The notes below the pieces were generated by a model, which saw only the letters and a list, made by a program, of their open reading frames with translations, had not been told where the DNA came from and did not search any database. 12,411 nt of DNA, from the NCBI GenBank assembly GCA_905204385.1, contig CAJKZL010000043.1:1-12411 (forward strand). The letters are read 5' to 3'. Made by a program: the position numbers and the translations under genes. The DNA is from an uncultured Odoribacter sp. (GTDB lineage Bacteria > Bacteroidota > Bacteroidia > Bacteroidales > Marinifilaceae). The first letter of the stretch is position 1. Each line of letters starts with the position of its first letter. This document shows, one piece after another, positions 1 through 6,452 of the stretch.

Positions 1-2
1 GC

Positions 3-467
3 AAGACTGCGGTGATTTCCTTTATTCTGCTGGTAGCTTTTTTATTTGTCGGGAAAGCCTTGTTGTCGTTGTTTAATGTGGACATATCTTCCTTCGCCGT
101 GGCGGGAGCCTTGGTTTTGCTGGTATTAGCGGTGGAAATGATCTTTGGCATCGAAATTTTCAAAAACGACGGGCCTTGCGGTTCGGCTACGATCGTTCCT
201 TTAGTATTTCCTTTGATTGCCGGGGCGGCTTCTTTCACTACTTTGCTGCCTTTACGGGCAGAGTATAATATTCTGAATATTATTATCGCTGTCGCCCTGA
301 ATATGATCGTGGTTTATTTTGTACTGCGATATGTCTATTATGTAGAGCGTTTGTTCGGGAAAAGCGGTGTTTATGTCATGCGGAAATTCTTCGGGATCAT
401 CCTTCTGGCGATTGCCGTCCGGTTGTTTACCACTAATCTGACCTCCTTGCTGGGAAGTTTTAGCTGA
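3..467 (+). CDS. MarC-family (UPF0056) integral membrane protein, 5'-truncated by window edge
   Basis: Reads as the last 154 residues of a MarC/UPF0056 protein, a poorly understood inner-membrane family of about 200 residues. The reading frame is open through the first bases of the window, and the GTG at 12 lies inside a hydrophobic helix (residues around KTAVISFILL), so it is internal and the true start lies upstream, probably some 40 codons away. At least four hydrophobic segments are visible. The family's middle motif is present: an acidic helix end (AVEMIFG), then a loop with ND, then a PL-x-FPLIAGAAS stretch before the next helix. Despite its name (multiple antibiotic resistance) the family has no demonstrated resistance role. 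The TGA stop abuts directly the stop of the convergent gene. Family call is firm; function unknown. Confidence 0.85.
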   Translation, partial: KTAVISFILLVAFLFVGKALLSLFNVDISSFAVAGALVLLVLAVEMIFGIEIFKNDGPCGSATIVPLVFPLIAGAASFTTLLPLRAEYNILNIIIAVALNMIVVYFVLRYVYYVERLFGKSGVYVMRKFFGIILLAIAVRLFTTNLTSLLGSFS

Positions 468-971
468 TCAGAAAATCCGGTCGATAAATTTTACAAAACG
501 GCTGGCATAAACCAGGTAAAGAACGGTCCATAACAAAAAACGCGACATGCGTCCGATGAACATGAAGATAAAGGTGCGGGTGCGGTTGGTCCTGTAAAAT
601 CCCAGGGCTACATTGGCGATGTCTCCTACCACGGGGACCCAAACAAACAAGGCTAGCAGACTGCCGTACTTTTCGACCTTCGCTTTCTGTTTCAGTAGTT
701 GGCTTTCTTTTACATGAAAAAGTTTTTTGATGCGTTTTGTATTGCCGGCATGTCCTATGCTATAGATGACCAATCCTCCCAGCCATCCTCCGGCGCTTGC
801 CAGGGCCAGACAAATCCAGGGATCGAAGCCGTTAGCTAAGAGAGCCACAAATAAAATGTCGGCTCCCAGTGGAATGAAAAGCGCAGATAGGAATGAGCCC
901 GCAAAAAGTCCGATATAACCGTAGTTCGCCCAGGTTTGTGCCAGGGTCAGTATGATAAGTCCGTAATCCAT
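468..971 (-). CDS. YqaA-like VTT/SNARE-associated (DedA superfamily) membrane protein, copy 2
   Basis: A 167-residue multi-pass membrane protein of the DedA/VTT superfamily, closest by eye to the short YqaA type (about 140-150 residues). Seen: N-terminal GYIGLFAGSFLSALFIP re-entrant-type segment followed by an acidic residue (GAD), a GGWLGGL-x-IYSIG glycine-rich helix, a charged linker, then WVPVVGD before the last helices, which is the usual VTT order. DedA relatives are implicated in lipid-carrier flipping and proton-motive-force homeostasis; which lipid applies here cannot be told. It is the second gene of a pair with the paralogue starting at 1481, 45 bp away, and presumably shares its promoter. 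The 45-bp gap contains a small inverted repeat (GGATTT-ACGG-AAATCC, 991-1006). Its stop touches the MarC stop with no spacer. Confidence 0.87.
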   Translation of the reverse strand: MDYGLIILTLAQTWANYGYIGLFAGSFLSALFIPLGADILFVALLANGFDPWICLALASAGGWLGGLVIYSIGHAGNTKRIKKLFHVKESQLLKQKAKVEKYGSLLALFVWVPVVGDIANVALGFYRTNRTRTFIFMFIGRMSRFLLWTVLYLVYASRFVKFIDRIF

Positions 972-1016
972 TCTTTATTCTCTTATCGTTGGATTTACGG
1001 AAATCCATTCATTAGG

Positions 1017-1481
1017 TTAAGAAATGAATGCAATAAAACGATCGGCATAGCGGAGATAAAGCCAGGTCCATGCCAGGAAGCGGAGAAACCTTCCTGCCAG
1101 CATGTAGAGGGAGGAGGCATAAGGTTTCACCTTATAGAATCCCAGAGCGATGGCAAAAAGATCACCGACAAAGGGCAGCCAGGTGAACAGAGCAAGCCAT
1201 ACACCGTAACGGTCGACATACTTTTTTTGTCGGAGCAATTTTTCTTCCTTGACTTTGAGCCAGCGTTCGATCCATTCCCATTTTCCTATCCACCCGATCC
1301 AATAGGAGGTAAGCCCTCCCAGCCAATTGCCTACCGTGGCTATCGCCAGACACAGCCAAACGTTTCCTCCCAGTGCCAATACGCCGACAAGCAGTAGGTC
1401 GGCACTCATCGGGATAAGGGTGGATGCCAGGAAAGAACCGATAAATAATCCCCAATAACCTAAATCGATCAGTGAATCCAT
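1017..1481 (-). CDS. YqaA-like VTT/SNARE-associated (DedA superfamily) membrane protein, copy 1
   Basis: A 154-residue membrane protein, tandem paralogue of the downstream gene. A hand alignment from the first GY over 100 residues needs no gaps and gives about 53 identities, so the pair arose by duplication. Key blocks: GYWGLFIGSFLASTLIP with SAD after it, GNWLGGLTSYWIG, RYG-x-WLALFTWLPFVGD, and a C-terminal helix ending in ADRFIAFIS. These are the YqaA-type VTT signatures; the family is linked to membrane lipid transport and envelope fitness, with the exact substrate unknown here. The start at 1481 is supported by an AGGAAGA Shine-Dalgarno-like stretch a few bases upstream and by a Bacteroidetes promoter at 1522-1554. 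Confidence 0.88.
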   Translation of the reverse strand: MDSLIDLGYWGLFIGSFLASTLIPMSADLLLVGVLALGGNVWLCLAIATVGNWLGGLTSYWIGWIGKWEWIERWLKVKEEKLLRQKKYVDRYGVWLALFTWLPFVGDLFAIALGFYKVKPYASSLYMLAGRFLRFLAWTWLYLRYADRFIAFIS

Positions 1482-1521
1482 ATTTCTTCCTACAGCATTA
1501 TAATAACCGGATGGCCACAGA

Positions 1522-1554
1522 CAAAAATAACATGTTCAGGGGACATACAACAAA
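1522..1554 (-). promoter_or_regulatory. Bacteroidetes -33/-7 promoter for the VTT gene pair
   Basis: On the minus strand TTTG (1551-1554) is followed after 21 nt by TATTTTTG (1522-1529). This matches the Bacteroidetes consensus TTTG-N19-21-TAnnTTTG exactly. Transcription would start around 1515, about 35 nt ahead of the start codon at 1481. It is the best promoter in the window. Confidence 0.7.
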
Positions 1555-1603
1555 ACCGGGCGGATTATTTCATTATCTTTACAACCGTTTTAATGCAGTT
1601 TCT

Positions 1604-1795
1604 ATGAAGATCGTCAGAATAATTTTGTTAGCCATGGCCATGGCATTGTTTTTAGTGAATTTTTGGGCTATCGACTACCAGCAATTGTGGGGAAAAGACA
1701 GCCAGTGGGCTTACTTGCGGATCGGAGCCGCTTTTGTGATCGTCATTGTAGTGTTGCGGATGGTCAAAAGAGATATCCGCAACAAAAAACAATAG
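1604..1795 (+). CDS. Small two-helix membrane protein, unknown function
   Basis: A 63-residue protein with two hydrophobic segments (about residues 4-22 and 40-55), a short polar loop containing WGKDSQ, and a basic tail (KRDIRNKKQ). I do not recognise the family. The frame is open back to 1472, but that upstream part overlaps the promoter and start of the divergent VTT gene and reads like non-coding DNA, so the ATG at 1604 with MKIVRIIL is preferred. A partial -7 box (TATCTTTA, 1574-1581) lies 23 bp upstream. The stop is only 10 bp from the stop of the convergent M23 peptidase gene. Positively charged ends and size suggest an inner-membrane accessory protein, but no role can be assigned. Confidence 0.6.
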   Translation: MKIVRIILLAMAMALFLVNFWAIDYQQLWGKDSQWAYLRIGAAFVIVIVVLRMVKRDIRNKKQ

Positions 1796-1805
1796 TTCGT
1801 TCTCT

Positions 1806-2567
1806 TTAAACGCTTTCCACTTTGATTTTTCCTTTTTCGTCCGGTGAGAACACCAGTCGTTTAGGGTGCAGGGCTTGTGCATCGAAGTTGATGACCAGGG
1901 AGGGATCTATGGGTTTACCGTTCACCCTGATTTCGAAATGGACATGATCGGTGGTTGCTCTGCCTGTCTCCCCGGTAATGGAAACGGGCGTTCCGGCTTT
2001 CACGTGGTCGCCGGAGCGTACCAGATGCTTTGAATTGTGGGCGTATACGGTTTCCAAACCGTTATAATGCCGGATTACCACTACATTCCCATATCCCCGG
2101 CTCCAGCCCGCCATTCGTACAATGCCGTCGAAGGTGGCGACAACCGTATCGCGACGATTGATTTTCAGGTCCATGCCATAATGCATCCTTCCATTCCTGC
2201 GGCCGAATTTGGAAAGCAAACGGGCTCCCCGCAAGGGAAAATAAAAAGCGCCTTCTTCAAAATCGGTCAGATTGATAATCAACTCTTGACGGCGTGCGAA
2301 TAGATCGTTGTCGGAAGCTCCTACCATATGTTTTTCCAGATTACTGAACGAGTCCCGGATTTCCAGGGGCGGTTCGTAGAGACGGACCGGTTTTGCTTCA
2401 TAAAAAGCAAAATCGATGTTCACTTCCTTGGGGAAGTCTTCCGGGATATCTAATAAGGGTACGGGAGAATAATTCGGTCGGGTGGAAAGGGTTGCTTTGT
2501 AAGAGCAGGAGCAGAAACCTGCGAAAAAAAGGCAAATCGCTATCAGCGCTCGTTTTTGTTGTGTCAT
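1806..2567 (-). CDS. M23 (LytM-type) metallopeptidase, probable lipoprotein
   Basis: A 253-residue protein with an N-terminal signal (hydrophobic residues 8-18) ending at FCSC, where Cys21 after Ser is the most plausible lipobox cysteine. The C-terminal half is a complete M23 domain (about residues 105-225): HYGMD (His129, Asp133) and HVH (208-210) supply the zinc ligands, with YAH (His177) as the further catalytic-site histidine. M23 enzymes cut peptidoglycan cross-bridges or stems; with all ligands present this one is likely active rather than an activator-type LytM. No acidic run follows the cysteine, so a periplasm-facing lipoprotein is inferred. The gene is divergent from the transporter gene at 2835, has a -7 box at 2621-2628, and is convergent with the small membrane gene ending at 1795. 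Confidence 0.88.
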   Translation of the reverse strand: MTQQKRALIAICLFFAGFCSCSYKATLSTRPNYSPVPLLDIPEDFPKEVNIDFAFYEAKPVRLYEPPLEIRDSFSNLEKHMVGASDNDLFARRQELIINLTDFEEGAFYFPLRGARLLSKFGRRNGRMHYGMDLKINRRDTVVATFDGIVRMAGWSRGYGNVVVIRHYNGLETVYAHNSKHLVRSGDHVKAGTPVSITGETGRATTDHVHFEIRVNGKPIDPSLVINFDAQALHPKRLVFSPDEKGKIKVESV

Positions 2568-2620
2568 GCAATTCTGTTTGGTTATTACTAAAGTGTAAAT
2601 CGCAATACTATCGAAAAACG

Positions 2621-2628
2621 CAAATATA
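2621..2628 (-). promoter_or_regulatory. -7 box of the M23 peptidase gene
   Basis: The minus strand reads TATATTTG, a perfect TAnnTTTG, 53 bp ahead of the ATG at 2567. I see no TTTG at the right distance for a -33 box, so the promoter is either weak or activator-assisted. Confidence 0.45.
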
Positions 2629-2671
2629 AGCTAAAATGTTTCGATTTCGGGGCATTTATGGTGAATTATCA

Positions 2672-2726
2672 CGTATTTTAACATGTAAACGTTTTAAAAT
2701 CAGAGAATTTCTCTTCGTATTTTAAC
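2672..2726. repeat. Direct repeat CGTATTTTAAC in divergent intergenic region
   Basis: CGTATTTTAAC occurs at 2672-2682 and again at 2716-2726 (44 bp apart, about four helical turns). A related CGTTTTAAAA lies between them at 2690-2699 and is joined to the palindrome AAACGTTT (2687-2694). The set sits between the two divergent promoters of the M23 and transporter genes, so it could be an operator, but AT-rich DNA produces such repeats more easily than average. Confidence 0.35.
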
Positions 2727-2780
2727 CTTTTTACCGCTTCCTTTTGACGACTCTCGTCCGCTTTTTCCTTTATTTTGTAT

Positions 2781-2788
2781 TACCTTTG
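2781..2788 (+). promoter_or_regulatory. -7 box of the AspT/YidE-like transporter gene
   Basis: TACCTTTG matches TAnnTTTG and lies 46 bp ahead of the ATG at 2835. The region where a -33 TTTG should be is only T-rich. An AGGA sits 7 nt ahead of the ATG as ribosome binding site. Confidence 0.5.
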
Positions 2789-2834
2789 TCACTCTTTTGA
2801 AGTTTTGAGCAACCGGAACGCAAAAGGATAAATT

Positions 2835-4496
2835 ATGGAATGGATTCATAGTATTTTTATAGATCATAATGTCATACAGGCAGTCATTGTGGTCACTTTA
2901 ATTTCAGCCATCGGGTTGGCTTTGGGTAAAATCACCGTTTATGGAGTCTCTCTTGGGGTGACTTTTGTTTTCTTTGCCGGAATAGCTGCCGGACATTTCG
3001 GTTTGTCTATCGACTCCCAGATGTTGAATTATGCGGAAAGTTTCGGGCTGATTATTTTTGTATATGCCCTTGGGCTGCAGGTGGGTCCCGGGTTCTTCGG
3101 CTCTTTCCGGAAAGGAGGGATTACGCTGAACCTGCTGGCTTTAGCAGTAATATTCGTGGGTACTGCCATGACTCTGGTGTTTCATGTCATTACCGGAGTT
3201 TCCCTGCCCGATATGGTGGGCATACTGAGCGGAGCGGTCACCAATACTCCTGCTCTGGGTGCGGCTCAGCAAACGTTGAAACAGATGCATATGGATGGTG
3301 CCGATCCGGCGCTGGGTGGCGCCTGCACCTATCCGCGGGGTGTAGTAGGCGTCATTCTGGCGGTGATCGTGCTGCGGATGATGTTTCCTCGGCGGACGGC
3401 CCAAAGGGCAGAGGCCGAGGACAAGGCAAAGCATACTTTTATCGCTGAGTTTGCAGTTTGCAATCCGGGGATATTTGGTAAGAATCTCAGAGAAATAGCC
3501 CATCTCGCTTCCCATCGGTTCGTTGTTTCGCGTTTGTGGAGAAATGGCAGGGTGACCATCCCGACTTCCGATACGATCCTCGACGAGGGGGATCATCTGC
3601 TGGTTATCACTACCGAAGCCGAAGAAGAGGCTTTAAAAATCCTTTTCGGCGAAGAAGAGAAGGTGGACTGGAATAAGAAAGATATCGATTGGAATGCTAT
3701 CGACAGTCAACTGATCTCTCAGCGCATTGTGGTCACCCGTTCGGAAATCAACGGGAAGAAATTAGGGTCTCTGCGCCTGAGGAATAATTACGGGATCAAT
3801 ATTACCCGGATATACCGGGCCGGCATGCAATTGCTGGCAACTCCCGAACTGGTGCTTCAGTTAGGGGATAAGCTGACGATTGTGGGGGAGGCTGCTGCCA
3901 TCAGCGAGGTGGAAAAAGTGTTGGGCAACAGGATTGTCAGCCTGAAGGAACCCAATCTGATCGCCGTATTTATAGGCATAGTGCTGGGTTTGGCTTTAGG
4001 GGCCATTCCTTTTACCATCCCCGGAGTGAGCTATCCCGTTAAATTGGGTCTGGCCGGAGGTCCTATCATTGTAGGCATTCTTATGGGGGCCTTCGGACCG
4101 CGCGTGCATATGGTCACTTACACCACCCGAAGTGCGAATCTCATGTTGAGAGGACTTGGTTTGTCGATGTATCTGGCTTGTCTGGGACTGGATGCCGGAG
4201 TTCACTTTTTCGAGACGGTATTCCGGCCGGAAGGTTTGCTCTGGGTTGCCCTGGGGTTTGCCATTACCTTTGTTCCGGTAGTCCTGGTGGCGGTTGCCGC
4301 TTTGAAATTCATGAAGATAGATTTTGCTTCCCTGGCGGGTATGCTTTGCGGAAGCATGGCTAATCCGATGGCGCTGAATTATGTAAATGCAACGGTTGAA
4401 GGGGATAATCCCGCTGTTTCCTATGCAACGGTTTATCCCCTTTCGATGTTTATCCGGGTGATTTTGGCACAGCTCATTCTGATGATTTTTCTTTAA
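2835..4496 (+). CDS. AspT/YidE/YbjL-type transporter with two RCK_C (TrkA-C) domains
   Basis: A 553-residue inner-membrane protein with the full architecture of the aspartate:alanine exchanger family: a hydrophobic half (residues about 12-185) with GLQVGPGFF (80-88) and a G-x-VTNTPALGAA block (about 133-144); two cytosolic RCK_C/TrkA-C domains (about 203-272 and 294-364); then a second hydrophobic half (about 374-553) repeating the theme with GSMANPMALNYVN. Length and order match the family's usual 550-560 residues, so the gene is intact. AspT itself exchanges aspartate for alanine; most bacterial relatives (YidE, YbjL) have no proven substrate, and the RCK_C pair suggests gating by a small ligand. 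No aspartate decarboxylase gene is nearby, so no exchange partner can be inferred. Monocistronic between divergent and convergent neighbours. Confidence 0.9.
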   Translation: MEWIHSIFIDHNVIQAVIVVTLISAIGLALGKITVYGVSLGVTFVFFAGIAAGHFGLSIDSQMLNYAESFGLIIFVYALGLQVGPGFFGSFRKGGITLNLLALAVIFVGTAMTLVFHVITGVSLPDMVGILSGAVTNTPALGAAQQTLKQMHMDGADPALGGACTYPRGVVGVILAVIVLRMMFPRRTAQRAEAEDKAKHTFIAEFAVCNPGIFGKNLREIAHLASHRFVVSRLWRNGRVTIPTSDTILDEGDHLLVITTEAEEEALKILFGEEEKVDWNKKDIDWNAIDSQLISQRIVVTRSEINGKKLGSLRLRNNYGINITRIYRAGMQLLATPELVLQLGDKLTIVGEAAAISEVEKVLGNRIVSLKEPNLIAVFIGIVLGLALGAIPFTIPGVSYPVKLGLAGGPIIVGILMGAFGPRVHMVTYTTRSANLMLRGLGLSMYLACLGLDAGVHFFETVFRPEGLLWVALGFAITFVPVVLVAVAALKFMKIDFASLAGMLCGSMANPMALNYVNATVEGDNPAVSYATVYPLSMFIRVILAQLILMIFL

Positions 4497-4540
4497 GAGA
4501 GCCATTGCCGGATTTGCTGAAGGCGTTTCGGAAAGTTCGT

Positions 4541-4563
4541 GGGGCTATGGGATGGAAAGCCCC
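4541..4563. terminator. Possible bidirectional hairpin between convergent genes
   Basis: GGGGCT (4541-4546) and AGCCCC (4558-4563) form a 6-bp G+C-rich stem with an 11-nt loop in the 77-bp gap between the transporter stop and the stop of the small membrane gene. A second small stem, GGGAT-CAGT-ATCCC (4570-4583), covers that gene's stop codon. Neither stem is followed by a clear T-run, so this may be a weak or Rho-assisted terminator. Confidence 0.3.
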
Positions 4564-4573
4564 GCATCAGGGA

Positions 4574-4831
4574 TCAGTATCCCATCGGATAACCCCGGTA
4601 TAGCCATTGCATAAAATATCCTCCGAACAATAGCCCGAGAACGATCCATATGGCGATCATGATCAGAGCCGCCTTGGCCCAATTGGCTTTGGTGGGATTT
4701 GTGGACCGGCTGAATCCCCAGACAAACAACATGATGATGTTTACAATGGGGATCATGGTAACGATAAGTGTGATGATCCAGTTTCCGATGCTTGTCGGAT
4801 AGGTTTGCGGCGTTTTGTATTCCATTTCCAT
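4574..4831 (-). CDS. Small two-helix membrane protein with a conserved NPTKANWAKAAL loop
   Basis: An 85-residue protein with a short polar N-terminus (YKTPQTYPTSIGNW), a first helix (about 18-38), a loop with FSRSTNPTKANWAKA, and a second helix (about 51-72). The layout and the NPTKANWAKA loop are familiar from small hypothetical membrane proteins of Bacteroidales, but no function is known to me. Two Met codons (residues 1 and 3) are equally possible starts. It is divergent from the sigma factor gene with 63 bp between starts. A near-consensus -7 box on the minus strand (TACTTTTA, 4863-4870) lies back to back with the sigma gene's own -7 box. Confidence 0.72.
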   Translation of the reverse strand: MEMEYKTPQTYPTSIGNWIITLIVTMIPIVNIIMLFVWGFSRSTNPTKANWAKAALIMIAIWIVLGLLFGGYFMQWLYRGYPMGY

Positions 4832-4870
4832 AACTTTTCTTTTTAGTGTGGTGTTTGTTTGTTAAAAGTA

Positions 4871-4878
4871 TATATTTG
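4871..4878 (+). promoter_or_regulatory. -7 box of the sigma factor gene
   Basis: TATATTTG is a perfect TAnnTTTG only 16 bp ahead of the ATG at 4895, giving a very short leader. TTTG tetramers occur upstream (4854-4861) but at 9-13 nt rather than 19-21, so the -33 region is atypical. This box decides the start: the earlier in-frame TTG at 4859 would lie upstream of the transcript. Confidence 0.5.
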
Positions 4879-4894
4879 TAATCTATCGTTGGAG

Positions 4895-5482
4895 ATGAAA
4901 AGAAAACTGAAGACATATAGCGATGATGAACTTTTGTGTTTATACCGGGAAAGTCGACAATCTTCCTATCTGATAGAATTATACGAACGGTATATGGTCT
5001 TAGTTTACGGCTTAGCATTGAAATATTTTAAAAATATCCCTGATGCTCAGGATGCTGTCATGCAAATTTGGGAAGAGTTGTTCGATAAAGTCCTGAAGCA
5101 TGAAATCAGAATATTCAAAAATTGGCTGTATACTTGTGCCCGTAATTATTGTCTGATGGAATTGCGTCGGAGATCCGGAACTCAGACCATAATTTTGGAT
5201 GAAAAAATTATGGATTTTTGTGATGATTTTAATCTATATGATGACGGGGCGGAAGAAGGACAAAAGGAAGCGCTTCGGCAGTGTATGGAAAATTTGCCGG
5301 AGCAACAACGGCTTTGCATCGGGTGGTTTTACGGTGAGGAACTTTCCTATAGAGACATCGGGACAAAATCGGGTTTTTCACTGAAAACAGTGAAAAGTTA
5401 TATTCAAAACGGAAAACGAAATTTACGCCTGTGTCTTGAGCGTAAAGGGTTTGGAAGAAAGGACGACTATGAACGGAGCTAA
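4895..5482 (+). CDS. ECF-type RNA polymerase sigma-70 factor
   Basis: A 195-residue extracytoplasmic-function sigma factor. Region 2 spans about residues 28-92 (LYERYMVLVYGLALKYF, then DAQDAVMQIWEEL and the NWLYTCARNY block that contacts the -10 DNA). Region 4 spans about 126-181, with NLPEQQRLCI, then ELSYRDIG and a recognition helix SLKTVKSYIQNGKRNL. The linker carries an acidic stretch (FNLYDDGAEEG). The ATG at 4895 is chosen over an upstream TTG because region 2 homology begins right after it and the -7 box lies between the two. The gene overlaps the next one by 14 bp, which indicates coupled expression with a membrane partner that probably restrains it. The target promoters are unknown. 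Confidence 0.9.
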   Translation: MKRKLKTYSDDELLCLYRESRQSSYLIELYERYMVLVYGLALKYFKNIPDAQDAVMQIWEELFDKVLKHEIRIFKNWLYTCARNYCLMELRRRSGTQTIILDEKIMDFCDDFNLYDDGAEEGQKEALRQCMENLPEQQRLCIGWFYGEELSYRDIGTKSGFSLKTVKSYIQNGKRNLRLCLERKGFGRKDDYERS

Positions 5483-6452
5483 GCGGATATGGAATTATTT
5501 ACGGAGCGGTAAGACCGGAAAGGAAGCCCAACGTTTGGAGAGAATGGCTTTGAACGATCCTTTTTTGTACGAAGCATTGGAGGGACTGGAGAGTGTGGAC
5601 GGAGAGCATGAGCAGGTGGTGGAAAAGCTATGTCGCAGTCTAACTCATCCTCCCCGGAAGAGGATATTCTTTTACTGGGCCGCGGCAGTTGCCGCTATTC
5701 TGGGAGGCGTTGCATCGGGTGTTTTACTCCGGCCTGCAGAACCGTTACCTTTGGCTAGCGTGACATTGCTGTCGGATACCCTGGAGAGAGAAATGCCTCT
5801 TATGGTTTATCAGGACAGTGCAAAATCCGCATATGGAAATAACGCAAAAGAATTGCTTGATTATTCAGATGCGGCGGATTTTTCCGGACAGGAAGAGGAG
5901 GAAGCGGAACGACCTCGTCCGGAGAGGCTGCTTGCCCGGGCGGATCAGGCTATTCCCAAGGGGGCGGGGGGCGCTGAGGAAGTGCAGGACAAACGGCAAC
6001 AAGTGGAGACATTGAAGAAAGCTATGCCCCTGGCTGTGCATGCTCCGGTCATCGGGGATACCGTGGCTCCGCCAAAGCCTGCTGCGAGCGCTTCTGCACG
6101 GCAGGATACCCTGCCGACGGTAAGGAGAAAACGACAAAAGCGCCGGGAGGTTTCTTTAATCGAACAACAAGGAAAGCTCAGGACAGACTGGATGGAAGAG
6201 TTCCGGCACTATGTTTCGGATTCGTTGCGTTATCCGGAAACTGCAAGGGACAAAGGGGTAGAAGGAGTTGTTGTTTTATCCGTACATCTCAATAAACATT
6301 ACCGTCCTTCCCGGATCAAGGTGGTCCGGAAGTTATCTCCGGCCTGTGACCGGGAAGCCCGGCGTTTGGTGGAAGAGTATCCGGGACTATGGAATACAGG
6401 TGTGCGCGATTTTACGGTATCCGTGACATTCTCCCTGGAGGACCGGCCTTAA
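5469..6452 (+). CDS. Single-pass anti-sigma-like protein with TonB C-terminal domain
   Basis: A 327-residue protein. The N-terminus (residues 1-65) holds the NDPFLYEALEGLE motif seen in Bacteroidetes proteins encoded beside ECF sigma factors. A transmembrane helix follows (about 66-87), then a roughly 150-residue low-complexity linker rich in Glu, Arg, Pro and Ala, and a C-terminal TonB domain (about 242-325: SLRYPETARDKGVEGVV, then a second VEEYPGLW block). Such proteins usually bind the sigma factor on the cytosolic side and reach into the periplasm. No zinc-finger HxxxCxxC is present. The ATG at 5469 is preferred over one at 5436: AGAAAGGA lies just ahead, and the family motif begins shortly after. 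Whether it truly drives TonB-dependent transport or only senses is open. Confidence 0.8.
   Translation: MNGAKRIWNYLRSGKTGKEAQRLERMALNDPFLYEALEGLESVDGEHEQVVEKLCRSLTHPPRKRIFFYWAAAVAAILGGVASGVLLRPAEPLPLASVTLLSDTLEREMPLMVYQDSAKSAYGNNAKELLDYSDAADFSGQEEEEAERPRPERLLARADQAIPKGAGGAEEVQDKRQQVETLKKAMPLAVHAPVIGDTVAPPKPAASASARQDTLPTVRRKRQKRREVSLIEQQGKLRTDWMEEFRHYVSDSLRYPETARDKGVEGVVVLSVHLNKHYRPSRIKVVRKLSPACDREARRLVEEYPGLWNTGVRDFTVSVTFSLEDRP

Noticed and set aside
12..14. GTG at 12 as start of the MarC-type gene
   Set aside because: The frame is open through the window edge and the GTG falls inside a membrane helix; the family needs roughly 40 more N-terminal residues.
936..1397. 153-codon plus-strand frame opposite the VTT genes
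   Set aside because: It is antisense to two membrane protein genes with clear family motifs and bridges their intergenic gap; no features of its own.
3996..4505. 169-codon open frame on the minus strand inside the transporter gene
   Set aside because: It lies wholly opposite a well-supported gene, and its translation is rich in His, Gln, Arg and Ser with no domain, as expected of a shadow.
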